The position numbers were made by a program, and so were the translations under genes. Under the pieces are notes generated by a model, which saw only the letters and a program-made list of their open reading frames with translations, had not been told where the DNA came from and searched no databases. From an uncultured Clostridium sp. (GTDB lineage: Bacteria; Bacillota; Clostridia; Lachnospirales; Anaerotignaceae): a stretch of DNA of 7,879 bases. Location: positions 1-7,879 of the forward strand of contig CAMXTM010000086.1 in the NCBI GenBank assembly GCA_947246775.1, given 5' to 3'. Positions 6,543 to 7,879 of the stretch are shown here, piece by piece. Position 1 is the first letter of the stretch; every line of letters starts with the position of its first letter.

Positions 6543-6572
6543 TTTATATTGTGTTACAATAAAAGTGTACAA
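6543..6572 (-). promoter_or_regulatory. Likely promoter of the carboxymuconolactone decarboxylase-family gene
   Basis: On the minus strand, TTGTAC (6567-6572), an 18-base spacer and TATAAA (6543-6548). The match is moderate, but the position suits a gene with a strong RBS and no close upstream neighbour. The spacer holds an inverted repeat at 6548-6560. Confidence 0.5.
6548..6560. promoter_or_regulatory. Small inverted repeat inside a promoter spacer, possible operator
   Basis: ATTGT-GTT-ACAAT is a perfect 5-base inverted repeat with a 3-base centre, between the putative -35 and -10 of the gene at 6150-6515. The placement suits a repressor site. In DNA this A/T-rich it may also be chance, and I cannot assign a regulator. 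Confidence 0.3.
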
Positions 6573-6580
6573 GTTAGAGT

Positions 6581-6716
6581 ATAGTGTAAGTCAATAAAAA
6601 AAAAGAATTATACAGAAAAAAATGTTAAATAACTAAAATTTATAAAAAGACCAAAACAAACTAGTATAAAGTTACAGATAAAATATAATTTAATATAATA
6701 TATTTTTATTGAAACA
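6581..6716. other. AT-rich intergenic stretch with no recognisable gene
   Basis: This lies between the promoter of the decarboxylase-family gene and the terminator of the propeller gene. It has A-tracts (around 6595-6604 and 6616-6621) that could act as an UP element for the promoter at 6543-6572. I see no ORF with an RBS and no strong hairpin. Confidence 0.5.
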
Positions 6717-6752
6717 AAACCACGCCAAGACAACACATTCTTAGCGTGGTTT
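6717..6752 (-). terminator. Intrinsic terminator of the propeller/coiled-coil gene
   Basis: A 14-base-pair stem (6717-6730 with 6739-6752, one G-U pair in the minus-strand RNA) closes an 8-base loop. On the minus strand the 3' arm runs into TTTTGTTT. It begins 7 bases after the stop at 6760. Confidence 0.88.
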
Positions 6753-6759
6753 ATATATT

Positions 6760-7879
6760 TTACAGGGATTCACTCTCTTCCTCTTGTTGAAAGGGAAAAG
6801 ATTCGGTTTGTACTTGTTCTAAGATAGAATCACTAGAATCACTTTGCTGTTCGGGAGCTTCTTCTATTTTTGCTTCTATTTGCACTTCAGTATTTTGCTG
6901 TTCTTCTTTTTTTTGTGCGGCTTCCAATTCCGCAATCCGTTGTTTTAATGATTCGTTTTCCAATTCTAATGACGCAACTTGTAGTGTAAGATTTTGTTTT
7001 TCCGTTTCTGTTTGATTATGTCGTTCTCTCCAACGCATATTCAAATTAGCAATTTCTTCCCCTCGACGCACTAGCAATTTTGTCAATTCTTCTATCTGTT
7101 GGCTTTTCGTTTGTGTTGTCGTATTAAAATCTGTAACAGATTCTGGGTGTTCTCGGGAAGCAGCAACAATATCATTTGTCAAAAGTGTAATCGCTGGGGT
7201 CGCAGAAGTAAAAAGTGCCAATTGAAAACCATTTTGTGCATCGCCAAAAGCCTCTGATGCATTAAGAGAATTATTCTGTTCTGATATGTACTCTCCTTTA
7301 ATACAGTGATAAGGAAACAGTGCGGTATACTGTTCTATGGGACTAAAACTATTACCATTATTTGTAGATTGGCAGCAGTAGGGCTGACCATTGGAAACCC
7401 AAAGCACTTGCAATTTATGATTCTGCTGAAAAATAATGCAGTGTTCACAGGAACTGCTTTCCCAAAGGACACGAGGTGCGCTAATAGAGGCAGATTGTTT
7501 ATATTGATATATGACTTGGCTACGAAAAAGTCCTTTTACAATATAAAGCAAATGAATCCTCTCTTTATCTTGTATAATAGACAAATCGGAACAAGGGTAA
7601 GGTGTTTGTACAACAGGATACATACTACCTATCGTAGAAGGTGAAAGCAACATCTCTCTTACAGTAATAATATTTCTAGCAGTACGGTAGTAAAGTAAAA
7701 TATGTTTTTGATGTCTTTTTCCTGTTAAAAAGGGTGTTTGTCCAAAGGGTAAAAAACGGTCTATTTGACAAGGCTTTTCCCATTTTCTATTACGAAATAC
7801 AGTATATATCAGTGCATGAACACCTGTTGTTTCCGTAGGCAAGTGATAAAAAAGGTGTAATGCACTTTGGTCTGGTATC
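6760..7879 (-). CDS. Beta-propeller-like protein with C-terminal coiled coil and acidic tail, 5' end missing
   Basis: I do not recognise a named family. The frame is open to the right edge: 12 more codons precede the TTG at 7842 and continue the repeat pattern, so that TTG is not the start. About 372 residues are visible. Residues 1-180 hold repeated strands of one type about 50 residues apart: LHLFY (7-11), HILLYY (59-64), IHLLY (108-112) and LQVLW (156-160). STNNGNSF (171-178) resembles a sialidase Asp-box. This pattern suggests blades of a beta-propeller. After a linker, residues 258-328 form a heptad-like coiled coil (IEELTKLL, LTLQVASLELENESLKQRI), then a Glu/Gln/Ser-rich acidic tail to the end. 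No membrane segment is visible; the N-terminus, and any signal peptide, lies outside the window. The coil suggests self-assembly or a partner protein. Its cellular role is unknown. Confidence 0.85.
   Translation of the reverse strand, partial: IPDQSALHLFYHLPTETTGVHALIYTVFRNRKWEKPCQIDRFLPFGQTPFLTGKRHQKHILLYYRTARNIITVREMLLSPSTIGSMYPVVQTPYPCSDLSIIQDKERIHLLYIVKGLFRSQVIYQYKQSASISAPRVLWESSSCEHCIIFQQNHKLQVLWVSNGQPYCCQSTNNGNSFSPIEQYTALFPYHCIKGEYISEQNNSLNASEAFGDAQNGFQLALFTSATPAITLLTNDIVAASREHPESVTDFNTTTQTKSQQIEELTKLLVRRGEEIANLNMRWRERHNQTETEKQNLTLQVASLELENESLKQRIAELEAAQKKEEQQNTEVQIEAKIEEAPEQQSDSSDSILEQVQTESFPFQQEEESESL

Noticed and set aside
6661..6715. TA-rich stretch considered as a replication origin or attachment site
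   Set aside because: I saw no repeated DnaA boxes, direct repeats or integrase gene. It looks like ordinary AT-rich intergenic DNA.
7306..7644. Plus-strand open frame of 112 codons
   Set aside because: It is antisense to the propeller-like coding frame and has no family resemblance or RBS.
6760..7842. TTG at 7842 as the true start of the propeller/coiled-coil gene
   Set aside because: The frame stays open to the window edge, and the upstream codons include an LHLFY strand that matches the later repeats.

Overview
The window is AT-rich, with strong AGGAGG-type ribosome binding sites, a Bacillus/Clostridium-type LexA box, and a fused CobA-HemD gene inside a tetrapyrrole operon. Together these suggest a low-GC, probably anaerobic Firmicute of the Clostridia (inference; no rRNA or other taxonomic marker is present).

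Layout. (1) Positions 1-3310, minus strand: a tetrapyrrole operon read from right to left. Behind a good sigma-A-type promoter (3282-3310) come a precorrin-2 dehydrogenase (sirohydrochlorin synthase), hemC overlapping it by 4 bases, an unrecognised 233-residue protein made of two copies of one ~115-residue domain, and the CobA-HemD fusion, which runs off the left edge. HemC and HemD turn porphobilinogen into uroporphyrinogen III. CobA methylates that to precorrin-2 and the dehydrogenase oxidises it to sirohydrochlorin. The enzyme set therefore points to siroheme or cobalamin rather than protoheme alone. (2) Positions 3311-6148, plus strand: lexA, with a near-consensus LexA box over its own promoter and a TTG start, followed 34 bases later by nadE (glutamine-dependent NAD+ synthetase). 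The pair ends in a perfect stem-loop and T-run at 6113-6148, which lies between convergent genes and may stop transcription from both sides. An additional long imperfect hairpin at 6040-6096 is unexplained. (3) Positions 6150-6580, minus strand: a small carboxymuconolactone decarboxylase-family protein with its own promoter and RBS. (4) Positions 6717-7879, minus strand: the 3' part of a gene for a protein with beta-propeller-like repeats and one Asp-box-like motif, joined to a C-terminal coiled coil and an acidic tail; a strong terminator follows it.

No gene-free stretch exceeds 300 bases: the gaps are about 182, 148 and 244 bases. I see no tRNA, rRNA, CRISPR array, insertion sequence or prophage. 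Most of the window is ordinary housekeeping DNA. The points most worth a second look are the duplicated-domain protein inside the tetrapyrrole operon, with its mosaic repeat similarity, and the propeller/coiled-coil protein. I found no convincing new multi-gene system.
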